Source: VSJD01 sp964617825 (GTDB lineage: Bacteria > Verrucomicrobiota > Kiritimatiellia > JAAZAB01). From it: 64,000 bases of DNA. Below, piece after piece: positions 16,891 to 24,847 of this stretch (its first letter is position 1; each line of letters opens with the position of its first letter). A program made the translations under genes and the position numbers. Below the pieces are notes generated by a model. That model saw only the letters and a program-made list of their open reading frames with translations, was not told the origin of the DNA and searched no databases. Where the stretch lies: positions 1 to 64,000 of the forward strand of contig CAZTWL010000010.1 of NCBI GenBank assembly GCA_964617825.1, read 5' to 3'.

Positions 16891-18633
16891 TCAGGCCAAA
16901 TCCCAAACCTGCGGCTTCAATTGCTTGGAGGATTTAAATTCGAACTCCCTGCCCTCCATGACCAGAACAGCCTCCGCGGGCGCGACTTTGAGCGTAATTT
17001 TCTTGCCGGGGGCCCGCGCATGCAAAATGTTCGCCAGCAGGATTGCCCGTTCCACGCCATCGCCACGGCCGTAATTCCAAACTTCATCGGGCTGGGCCAG
17101 CCGGCCGGCTCCGTCATATATCGATTCATTGGGCATATCCGCCACGCAGCGGAACACTTGTTCGTCCGTAAGCGCGGCCGTGCCGACAATCGCAACGGGA
17201 TTGCGCTCCATGGCCGCCAGCAGAAATGGCTCGGGTTCCGTGCAGGAGAGGTCGCGATAAGCATAAAAAGCCAGATCAGCCACCGTGTTTTGCGCTCGGA
17301 TCGATTCCAACCGGGCAATCACGGCCTGACGATCCATATCGAGGGTGATGGCCAACGGGACCGCTTCCGGCCGCAAGGTTTTTTCCTGGATATCCGGAAT
17401 CCGGGGTATCGTCCGACAGAAGCGAATCAAGCCCTCGATCGCCTTGGCGGCATTCAGACAGCCGCAGGAAAACTGCTTGCGCAGAGCCTCCACATCGGCG
17501 GCATTGTTCAAATCCACCCGATGGGCGCGCAGATAATCCTCCAAGTCATTAAGCACGATGCCCTTCGGCATAGTATCCCGCGAGAAGTATTCTTCTTCGA
17601 TTTCCGACAGCAATTTAACGCGGGTCGTGTCCGTGACTTTAAACGAGCTATCCTGCTCGTAGGCAAAGGCGCGCTCGGCGCCGATATAATGATCCACCCC
17701 ATGGATGGGAAAACGGATTTGAAAGCATTTTTGGATATCGCGCTGGTGACGGATATAATTGCCCAGCAACTCATCCGTCAGGCCAACCTGCAGGAACCGG
17801 CGCAGGCGCTCGGCAAAACCGGCATAGGCCTGGGGTTGCATGGTGGCTTCCGGAAAAAGAATGTGCACATACCCGGTCTCGTGAGCCACCACGGTCACGC
17901 GTTCGTTTTCCAACGCGCGGCGGGCTTGAGCCGAGAGAGCGGTGCCGTTGAACCACATGGCCTTGGTCACCAACCGGCGGTTATTGGTCAAAACGCCTTC
18001 GCCCACTCCCACAAAATTCTGGGAATGCAAAGGGGTCGCCATGAGAAAAATATCCTTCAGGGGAATGCGCGCCACAATAAAGAGCGCCGCCGCGTAAAGC
18101 ACGGCCAGCGAAACGCACTCGCCGGCGCCGCTGGTATAATTCTTCCGGTATTGGAAGGCATCCATGGCCTCCACCGTTTCTGTTTTCCAGTATGGAATAA
18201 CGTCGCCCGCATATTTGTCGAGCCCGAAATGCTTGCGGATATCGATGTCAAAATAATATTTATCCCCCTCGTAACCGAAGAGCGCGTTGGATTGCTTGAG
18301 GGTCCCGGCATCGATAAAACCGGCAAAGCGGCGCAGTTCCTTTTGCTTGGTGGTCAGGCCCCAGGTATCGAGATCCAGGTTGAAGGCATAGTGATCGATG
18401 ATGTACTGCTTGAGTCGGACGATACGCCGGTAGGGCGTCAGGGCCTCGAGCCCTGCAAACCAGGGATCTTCGCGCCAACGCCAAATACGCGGACTCATCA
18501 GGTTGGCCAGAAGCAAACTGTAAACCAGATTCGGAAATACAAAGATTTCCATGTCCGAAAGCGTCAGGGCTGACGATTTGCACTCAAGTTCCTGATGATG
18601 CATGGTTTTCATTGGCGGATTCGCAGTCACCAT
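16891..18633 (-). CDS. Transglutaminase-like protein of unknown role
   Basis: 580 residues without a signal peptide. The segment SGAGECVSLAVLYAAAL (near residue 170), followed by a histidine in ATPLHSQNFVGVGEG (near 205) and by ENERVTVVAHETGYVHILFPEA, fits a transglutaminase-like Cys/His core. Catalytic Cys is probably that of GECVSLA. The remaining 300 residues are helical, with AAKAIEGLIRFC and GRLAQPDEVWNYGRGDGVERA, the latter resembling a second degenerate transglutaminase-type motif. I do not recognise a named family. The start is unsure: ATG 18633 has no clear ribosome site and Met28 at 18552 is an alternative. It is preceded by a 394-base gap after rpmB. Confidence 0.7.
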   Translation of the reverse strand: MVTANPPMKTMHHQELECKSSALTLSDMEIFVFPNLVYSLLLANLMSPRIWRWREDPWFAGLEALTPYRRIVRLKQYIIDHYAFNLDLDTWGLTTKQKELRRFAGFIDAGTLKQSNALFGYEGDKYYFDIDIRKHFGLDKYAGDVIPYWKTETVEAMDAFQYRKNYTSGAGECVSLAVLYAAALFIVARIPLKDIFLMATPLHSQNFVGVGEGVLTNNRRLVTKAMWFNGTALSAQARRALENERVTVVAHETGYVHILFPEATMQPQAYAGFAERLRRFLQVGLTDELLGNYIRHQRDIQKCFQIRFPIHGVDHYIGAERAFAYEQDSSFKVTDTTRVKLLSEIEEEYFSRDTMPKGIVLNDLEDYLRAHRVDLNNAADVEALRKQFSCGCLNAAKAIEGLIRFCRTIPRIPDIQEKTLRPEAVPLAITLDMDRQAVIARLESIRAQNTVADLAFYAYRDLSCTEPEPFLLAAMERNPVAIVGTAALTDEQVFRCVADMPNESIYDGAGRLAQPDEVWNYGRGDGVERAILLANILHARAPGKKITLKVAPAEAVLVMEGREFEFKSSKQLKPQVWDLA

Positions 18634-19027
18634 TTAACTAATTGCCCAACCATCGGCGTGACAGCCCTGGACGCAGGCCGATGCCGAAACAGACCAGCGG
18701 AGGGCGGCATGCCACCGCATGAATACCGTGGCAGAGGAGTATTCGAGAGCAGGCCGGACTGCCGCGCGCTCCCAAAGGGCAAGACTAAAACCCCGATGAA
18801 TTGGTGCCACATAATCGATTCCACGGCCCCCAGCCTGGAGCCAGGCAAAAAGGGGCTAAGCAAAATCAGGTTGTGGATGCGCCTTGAATGTCTAACGGCC
18901 GCTATTTTGGATGTGAAGACCAGGAAATGCGGACAGCGCCCCCGGCAAAACACACTGGCATCGAAAGGCTCATCCCCTCCCTCCGTCATCCAGTCTCGCA
19001 TTCTTTTCCACCGGTCATCCGCCGTGG
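18634..19027. other. 394-base non-coding gap with overlapping inverted repeats
   Basis: No ORF here looks coding. Two 6-bp inverted repeats overlap and exclude each other: TGCCAC/GTGGCA (18710-18715 with 18728-18733) and GAATAC/GTATTC (18721-18726 with 18739-18744). A further hairpin GCCTG-GAG-CCAGGC sits near 18833-18846. The gap lies between rpmB and the transglutaminase-like gene, so a promoter, leader or small RNA is plausible. I looked for RNase P, SRP, tmRNA and 6S RNA signatures and did not find them. Confidence 0.45.
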
Positions 19028-19279
19028 TTAGACGCTACGCTTGGCGCTTTTCCCGGCCTTGGCAATTTTGCCGGACTTGATGCAGGCGGCGCAGACTTTA
19101 CGGATGGCAATCCCACCGTTTTCCAATACCCTGATTTTTTGGACATTGGGCAAAAAGCGGCGGCGGGTAATACCGGTCGTGTGCAGGCCTATGCCGCCGC
19201 TGGACTTCGGCATTCCGCGCCGTGTAATAATATTGCCAGTGCGCAAGCCCTTCCCACAGATATCACAAACGCGTGCCAT
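19028..19279 (-). CDS. rpmB: 50S ribosomal protein L28
   Basis: 83 residues. ARVCDICGKGLRTGNIITRRG and RRFLPNVQKIRV are characteristic of L28, a protein of the large subunit near the E-site. CxxC pairs CDIC and CAAC make it the zinc-binding (C+) form. ATG 19279 has AGGGAG seven bases upstream. The 25 extra upstream codons of the open frame have no ribosome site. Confidence 0.96.
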   Translation of the reverse strand: MARVCDICGKGLRTGNIITRRGMPKSSGGIGLHTTGITRRRFLPNVQKIRVLENGGIAIRKVCAACIKSGKIAKAGKSAKRSV

Positions 19280-19378
19280 AATAAACTCCCTGAGCATACC
19301 CGTTAATACATGGTTCGTTTTACATCCCAGCGTCCGATGAGAAACCCGCACTTTTGCGGAAAACTGGGAAACGCCGTT

Positions 19379-19407
19379 ACTATGGGCAAGTTTGCGACGT
19401 TACTCAA
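19379..19407 (-). promoter_or_regulatory. Possible rpmB promoter
   Basis: Minus strand TTGAGT (19402-19407), 17-base spacer, CATAGT (19379-19384), about 100 bases upstream of the rpmB start. The implied leader contains a small hairpin CCGCA-AAAG-TGCGG. Confidence 0.4.
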
Positions 19408-19433
19408 GCATAAAAAGATACCGGATTTTAGGA

Positions 19434-19461
19434 TTGCACCGGCAGAAACTTCTGTTATGGT
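19434..19461 (+). promoter_or_regulatory. Possible tRNA-Glu promoter
   Basis: TTGCAC (19434-19439), a 16-base spacer and TATGGT (19456-19461) precede tRNA-Glu by about 95 bases. Between them lie two clean hairpins: AGCCCGC/GCGGGCT (19464-19470 with 19487-19493) and CAGAGCG/CGCTCTG (19511-19517 with 19525-19531). Confidence 0.4.
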
Positions 19462-19556
19462 TTAGCCCGCTTGTTTCGCAAGAACGGCGGGCTTGTTCAT
19501 ATGAGCCTGCCAGAGCGTGATTTGCGCTCTGACGGGGTTTGTATTGATTTTCTGCG

Positions 19557-19628
19557 GCGCCCATCGTCTATCGGTTAGGACACCAGGTTTTCATCCTGGG
19601 AAGCGGAGTTCGATTCTCCGTGGGCGCG
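19557..19628 (+). tRNA. tRNA-Glu (anticodon TTC)
   Basis: Full cloverleaf: acceptor GCGCCCA/TGGGCGC, anticodon stem CCAGG/CCTGG around the loop TTTTCAT, T-arm CGGAG-TTCGATT-CTCCG, discriminator G as usual for Glu. CCA is not encoded. Bases 19575-19628 also encode, on the other strand, the last residues of the histidine kinase. Confidence 0.97.
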
Positions 19629-22334
19629 CTCGACTACCGCTTTTTTCCCCGCCGGGAATGTCACCACAAACACAGAGCCGGAACCGGGAACGCGTTCGAT
19701 CGATCCATCCAATTGTTGAACAAAGGTCATCACCAGCTGCATGCCCAGCGACGAAGTGTTCCGGAAATCCACATCGGACGGGAAGCCAACGCCGTTGTCG
19801 CCAACCTCCAGCCGGTACAGGTCATTGGCAACGGCCTGAATCCGGATACGAATCGTGCCGCGCCGGCCATCCGGAAACGCATATTTCAGGGAATTGGAGA
19901 CCAGCTCGTTGATGATCAGGCTGCACGGGATCGCCTGGTCAATATGCAGGGCAACTTTATCCACCGCGAGATCCATCACCACGGAACTGGAATCCACCAG
20001 GAACATCCGGAACAAGTGGCTGATCAAGCTCCGAATATAATTGCCGATATCGACTTCGGCCAGACTCTGGGACTGGTACAGCTTCTCGTGAACGATGGCA
20101 ATGGATTTGATCCGATTCTGGCACTCCCGAATAACGGCGGCAGCCTGCCCGTCATGGACATGGCCCAGTTGCAATTTTAACAGACTGGAAATGACCTGCA
20201 GATTGTTCTTTACACGGTGGTGAATTTCCTTGAGCAACACTTCCTTGTCCCGGTTGGCCACGATCAGTTCCTGTTCCCGCGAACGCAGCTGCCGATTGGC
20301 GGCCTCCAAAGCCTGTTCGGCCATTTTCCGATCGGTAATATCGATCACCATCCCAACCACGGCGCGGCCATCGGCAAACTGCACGGACCGCGAATGCAGC
20401 AGCACCCATTTGGTCTCGCCCGTTTTGGAAAGAAACCGGAAATCGTAGACCGGCACGATGCCGTCGGTCACTCCAAGCTGTTTTTTGCGAATCTGCTCCA
20501 GGAAAAAATCGCGGTCAACCGGATCGACAATGCGCCCGAATTCCTCAAAAACCCAGGTATTGATATCGTCTCGGGTATAGCCGGTGATCTTGGTCCACCC
20601 ATCGTTGACAAACACGATCTTGCCATCCTTAATCATATGGATGCCTACAAGGGACTGCTCCGAGATGGTCCGGTACTTGTCTTCGCTTTCGCGCAGGGCC
20701 AGTTCCGAACGCATTTTATCGATCGCCGTGCCGATTTGCCGGCCTACCACCATGAGCGCCTCTTGTTCTTCGCTGGAAAACGCATGGGGCGCATCGTGCA
20801 CCAGGATCAGGACGCCGACCACCGTATCCTTGGCTGTCAGAGGAATGCGGGCCATGGCCTGAATATTCCATTTTCGGGCCTGCTCCGGAGCCACCTTGGC
20901 GTAATCGTCCGTAAAAGTCCCCTGGCCAAGCACATCAAGGGCCTGATAGAAAGACTGATGTTGCGGCTCGTTCAGATTCAATCGCCTCAGGGTGCGTACA
21001 TAATCGCCCGGCAATCCCTGTGCAGAAACCAGCGTTGCCGTTGCTCCCTGGGCATCCGCAATATATATTCCGGCGCCTTTGAACTGCGCCAGGTTCAAGG
21101 AAGCGTTTAACACCTCATCGAGCAGGGTGGTCAAATCCGTCGCCCGATTGACCGCCACAATTACTTTATTTACAATCTCCAGCTTGCGGACGTGCTCCTT
21201 GATCTGCAATTCGGCCAATTTGCGATCGGTAATGTCGGTCACCAGGCCATCGTACGACACCAGATGACCGGCGCCATCCTGATGCGGGACAGGAGTATTC
21301 CGCAGCCAACGGATCTTCCCGTTCTTGTGAATGATCCTGTGTTCCAACTGCTGGGTCGTCTCGCCTTTCAACAAATGATCGGCCTGCGCCAGCACGAGTT
21401 TGCGATCCTCCTCGAAAACCATATTGAACCAGAGATTGGGATCGGCATCGTATTCCGCCGAGGTATATCCCGTAACGGCCACACACGCCGGCCCATGCGA
21501 TGTGGACACCGCCCGCCCGTTTTCGACCTTGACGGTATAAATATAATCGGTCGCCGACTCCACGAGGCGCCGATAGCGGCCCTCGCTTTCCTTAAGCGCC
21601 AATTCCGCCTGCCGCTGCTCCGTGATGTCCGTAAGAATGGCCATGGTGGATGCGGTGCCGTCGGCATGCGTGATCGGCATGCTGGCGGCGCGATAAACGC
21701 GGCCATCGCGCGGATTGGCAATCTCGTGGCGCACGCTTTGCCCTTGCTGAACTTGCGGCTTCATGCACCAAGGACAAACCTGCGCGCGGTCGAAAAATAC
21801 ACGATGACAGATCTCGCCAGTAGCATCTCGGCCCACCTTGCGAATCATGGCCGGATTCATATATTCAATGCGGCAATCCGGCGCACAGATATAAACCAGG
21901 TCGCTCATGGCCTCCATCATGGACCGGTATTTCTGCTCGCTCTCCTGTAACTGACGCTCAATCCATTGCTTGTCTAACGCCAGTTTGATGGTCGCCAGCA
22001 CCTCGTTATCATCCAGGGGAATACGGATGAATCCAACGGGTTCGATGGTCTTGGCTTTCTGTAAAGCTTCGATATCCGCTGCATCGATCAGGAAAATAAG
22101 GGGAACTTGCCACTGCCGACGAATCTCGCCCGCGGCCTGAATGCCTTGCCAGGCTTCATCCAAGCGCACATCGATCAGCATCAGATCGGGCTTGAGACTT
22201 TGCGCCAGGCGGCTGGCATCGCCGGAATTGGCCGCAACCCCGGCAACGGCATAATCAAGCATCTTCAGCAGGGACTGCAATTTGGCAACCAGGGCCGGAT
22301 CACGAACCGCAATAAGAATACGTGCCGCACTCAT
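19575..22334 (-). CDS. Multi-sensor histidine kinase (REC-PAS-PAS-GAF-PAS-HisKA_2-HATPase)
   Basis: 919 residues, no membrane segment, so a cytoplasmic sensor. Order: receiver-like domain (residues 1-120, with the aspartate of LMLIDVRL), PAS (135-255), PAS (255-375), GAF (385-545), PAS (550-675), HisKA_2 (KEIHHRVKNNLQVISSLLKLQ, phospho-acceptor His in HHR), and HATPase with N-box IINELVSNSLKYAFP and G-box DNGVGFP. HisKA_2 kinases often signal to unlinked receivers, and no response-regulator gene is adjacent. The receiver lacks the usual Thr and Lys (FLID and IRIP in place of FLTA and xKP). The first PAS contains a CPWC pair that might bind metal. The final 18 codons overlap tRNA-Glu in antisense. 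Confidence 0.9.
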   Translation of the reverse strand: MSAARILIAVRDPALVAKLQSLLKMLDYAVAGVAANSGDASRLAQSLKPDLMLIDVRLDEAWQGIQAAGEIRRQWQVPLIFLIDAADIEALQKAKTIEPVGFIRIPLDDNEVLATIKLALDKQWIERQLQESEQKYRSMMEAMSDLVYICAPDCRIEYMNPAMIRKVGRDATGEICHRVFFDRAQVCPWCMKPQVQQGQSVRHEIANPRDGRVYRAASMPITHADGTASTMAILTDITEQRQAELALKESEGRYRRLVESATDYIYTVKVENGRAVSTSHGPACVAVTGYTSAEYDADPNLWFNMVFEEDRKLVLAQADHLLKGETTQQLEHRIIHKNGKIRWLRNTPVPHQDGAGHLVSYDGLVTDITDRKLAELQIKEHVRKLEIVNKVIVAVNRATDLTTLLDEVLNASLNLAQFKGAGIYIADAQGATATLVSAQGLPGDYVRTLRRLNLNEPQHQSFYQALDVLGQGTFTDDYAKVAPEQARKWNIQAMARIPLTAKDTVVGVLILVHDAPHAFSSEEQEALMVVGRQIGTAIDKMRSELALRESEDKYRTISEQSLVGIHMIKDGKIVFVNDGWTKITGYTRDDINTWVFEEFGRIVDPVDRDFFLEQIRKKQLGVTDGIVPVYDFRFLSKTGETKWVLLHSRSVQFADGRAVVGMVIDITDRKMAEQALEAANRQLRSREQELIVANRDKEVLLKEIHHRVKNNLQVISSLLKLQLGHVHDGQAAAVIRECQNRIKSIAIVHEKLYQSQSLAEVDIGNYIRSLISHLFRMFLVDSSSVVMDLAVDKVALHIDQAIPCSLIINELVSNSLKYAFPDGRRGTIRIRIQAVANDLYRLEVGDNGVGFPSDVDFRNTSSLGMQLVMTFVQQLDGSIERVPGSGSVFVVTFPAGKKAVVERAHGESNSASQDENLVS

Positions 22335-22507
22335 AATTGATAATCGGAAGTTAACATGTAGTTTTTGACCGGATTAACAGGATTGCGCCCTGCCCGAATC
22401 ACGGCGCCCCTCTTCGCTCCTGCGCCCAAGCACCATGGCGTAAAGGTCATATTCTCCGTGCTAGCCGATGCAACCACGCTCTTTCCACATCCGCCGCCGG
22501 CCGGCGG

Positions 22508-24532
22508 TCATTTGCCGTTCGTCGGCACCACCTCGATCCGATCCACCAACAGGGGAATTTTCGCCGCCGACCAGAGCGCATCGCTGAAAACAAGCTGGTT
22601 CAAGCCGGGTTTCAGCGGAATACGATCAATCCGCCAATCCGCCATCTGCAAGTTCTGAAAATCGGCCTGGCCGAACATTCCGCAACGAACGCGCTTGCCT
22701 CCATTGGCCGCCATGCCGCGCACGAGCAGCGTGACGGTATTGGTTTGCGGCGTTAGATTATACACATCCAGCGTGGCCTTGTCCTCCAGAATCCGCCAGT
22801 CGCGGAAATCCTTGAGCTGCTGCCACAGCTTGACGTAGCCCCAGGAAGGAGCATAGAAGACAAGCGTGGTCTCGCCCTGTTCGCGCGCATGCCGGAGCAC
22901 ATCCTCGCGCGTATTGTAAAAAACGGTGGTCAGCAACCGATTGGTCGCCGAATCATAAAATTCATCGCGATACGCCACTCCCATTTTGGCCAATTCAATT
23001 CCGGCACTGTTGGTAAAAGTGATGCTCCGCGCAAAATGGACGTTAGAGACCACCCCCATCCGACGCCGTTCGCTATTGCTGTATTCCAAGTAGGCCGCAT
23101 CAGGAAAATGTTTAAAAAACTGTTTGGCCGTGGCCGGCCAATTATAGCGTTCAAAGACATCCGGCGGCTCCGCCGGCACGGTGAAAGTAAAATAAACGTT
23201 GGTGGAATTATGCACGCGCAGCTCATTCCACGGATCGAACCAGCGTTCGACAAGAACAAGTGACCGCGCGGGCAAATGCGTATCGCACCACTGCGCAACC
23301 TGCTTAAATGGCGTCGGCTTGCCGGTAAGCTGGGTGCAATACCAGGCAGGTTGCAGACTCAGCGCCACGGCCGCGCCGGCCAAGACATAAGCAGGCGCCC
23401 TTCGCCAAACCAGGGATTTGACCATGCGACGCACAAACGGAATGGTGGAAACATGCCACACGCCATAAGCCATCACGCTCAAATACAAAGGCAGTTCATA
23501 GGCCACATGCCGCTGGCCATAAGGATATGCCGCCACAACAAGCGCAAGCCAATAGACCGCAAACCCTCCCAGCAGGAACACGGCCATAATCCAAGCCCGG
23601 CGATAGCGTGCACGATTGGCCACCAACCCCACGACCGCCAAACCGCCGGTCAGAACGAGGAGCCCGGCACGCAGTGGCGTCGCCCCCCACGAGGCGCTTT
23701 GCAACAAGCGCCAGACAAATGACGATAAGAGCGCCTGTCCCGTACCAAAAACATGCTTATTCAGCTGTTTCATATCAGCACTTAACTGTTCCTTCAGGAA
23801 ATAAGGCAGGCCCCACGCCATGAAAACCAGCGGGAGTCCGATGAGGACACACACCGCCAGCCACCACCAGAAGTCCGAACGCGCCCGCGGTTCGCGCCAT
23901 GCCCGGCGCCCTAAAATCCAGCCAAGGAATGGGGTGAAAAAAGCTCCAACCCACCAGCCCGAGGCGTGGCTGTAAGTCATGAACAAAAAGCCCATCTGGG
24001 TCAGCAGATGAAAGCCGAACGGGAAAGGCGCTCTCTGGTGGCGGTGGCGATACGCCCACAAACAGGCCCATGCCTGCAGGGTCACTCCCAGAAGGAGCGG
24101 CGAATAAAAATAGGCTTCCCTGCTCAATTGGATGTGGAACGGATTGACCGCCATCCATAACGCCAGAATCAAACCGAACAAGCGCCCCGCCATTTGACGC
24201 CCGAGCATATACATGCCAAAGACAGTCAAAACACCGAAGATTGCGTTCGGCAGGCGAATCATAAAAGCGCTCGGAGCGATATGCAAAATATCAATAAACC
24301 CCTTGGTTATGGCCAAAGGGAAAGGAAGCTGTCCTGTCCGCCCCATCAGTTCCATCCACTGCGTGAAGACTACCCATCCGCTCACAGACTGATGACAAAT
24401 GTCATAAAACATTATCGTGTCCGCGCGAAACGACGGAACACCGAGATGGAATAACCGGAGGCATGCGGCCAAGGCAACGACAAAAACCAATGCTATGGCC
24501 CATATTTTTTTCCTGACAACGATATTGCTCAT
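22508..24532 (-). CDS. GT39-like integral membrane glycosyltransferase
   Basis: 674 residues. About ten to twelve hydrophobic helices fill residues 10-400 (IWAIALVFVVALAACLRLFH at the N-terminus), followed by a soluble C-terminal domain of about 270 residues. The first external loop after helix 1 carries the Asp/Glu-type motif region SFRADTIMFYDI, as in ArnT/PMT-type enzymes (PF02366/PF13231) that use polyprenyl-phosphate sugars. AVNPFHIQLSREAYFYSPLL is typical of this group. The likely role is transfer of a lipid-linked sugar to a surface molecule or protein; acceptor and donor are unknown. The start lacks a clear ribosome site. The 173 bases to the kinase gene hold nothing recognisable. Confidence 0.82.
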   Translation of the reverse strand: MSNIVVRKKIWAIALVFVVALAACLRLFHLGVPSFRADTIMFYDICHQSVSGWVVFTQWMELMGRTGQLPFPLAITKGFIDILHIAPSAFMIRLPNAIFGVLTVFGMYMLGRQMAGRLFGLILALWMAVNPFHIQLSREAYFYSPLLLGVTLQAWACLWAYRHRHQRAPFPFGFHLLTQMGFLFMTYSHASGWWVGAFFTPFLGWILGRRAWREPRARSDFWWWLAVCVLIGLPLVFMAWGLPYFLKEQLSADMKQLNKHVFGTGQALLSSFVWRLLQSASWGATPLRAGLLVLTGGLAVVGLVANRARYRRAWIMAVFLLGGFAVYWLALVVAAYPYGQRHVAYELPLYLSVMAYGVWHVSTIPFVRRMVKSLVWRRAPAYVLAGAAVALSLQPAWYCTQLTGKPTPFKQVAQWCDTHLPARSLVLVERWFDPWNELRVHNSTNVYFTFTVPAEPPDVFERYNWPATAKQFFKHFPDAAYLEYSNSERRRMGVVSNVHFARSITFTNSAGIELAKMGVAYRDEFYDSATNRLLTTVFYNTREDVLRHAREQGETTLVFYAPSWGYVKLWQQLKDFRDWRILEDKATLDVYNLTPQTNTVTLLVRGMAANGGKRVRCGMFGQADFQNLQMADWRIDRIPLKPGLNQLVFSDALWSAAKIPLLVDRIEVVPTNGK

Positions 24533-24847
24533 GAATGCAACAAGGCCCGTTTAATAAGTTCCAAAAGTTGATGTAATTAAGCATATCTTGGGCATCCAGC
24601 CAATGCAAATCTCCGGCAATCCGGCAGGAAATGTGTACATTTTTAACCCAAAGCGAGCGAGGGGAAACGGGAAGGTCGGGAGACGTGCAATATTATTGTC
24701 CGAACGGCCAACATGCAGTCAATATTTACCTATAAAAGCACCGTAGAGAAACGATCACATGCCTACAACAATAGAGAAGAAGCCTCTCTGCCAGGGAAAA
24801 CAGCGAGAAACTATAACCCAATTTCCTTGCCGACAATTCGTCGGCTG
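24533..24847. other. 315-base intergenic gap
   Basis: Between the end of the beta-helix gene and the start of the GT39-like gene, both on the minus strand. Apart from the hairpin after the beta-helix stop codon, I see no gene or clear promoter. Confidence 0.5.
24829..24845 (-). terminator. Hairpin after the beta-helix gene stop
   Basis: GCCGAC/GTCGGC with a five-base loop starts two bases after the stop codon of the beta-helix protein on the minus strand. No U-tract follows, so a 3'-end stabiliser is as likely as a terminator. Confidence 0.35.

Noticed and set aside
16783..18573. A 596-codon plus-strand frame opposite the transglutaminase-like gene
   Set aside because: No ribosome site or domain, and the minus-strand protein has a coherent Cys/His motif.
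18634..19027. Possible RNase P, SRP, tmRNA or 6S RNA
   Set aside because: The conserved cores of these RNAs could not be found on either strand; only the hairpins remain as evidence.
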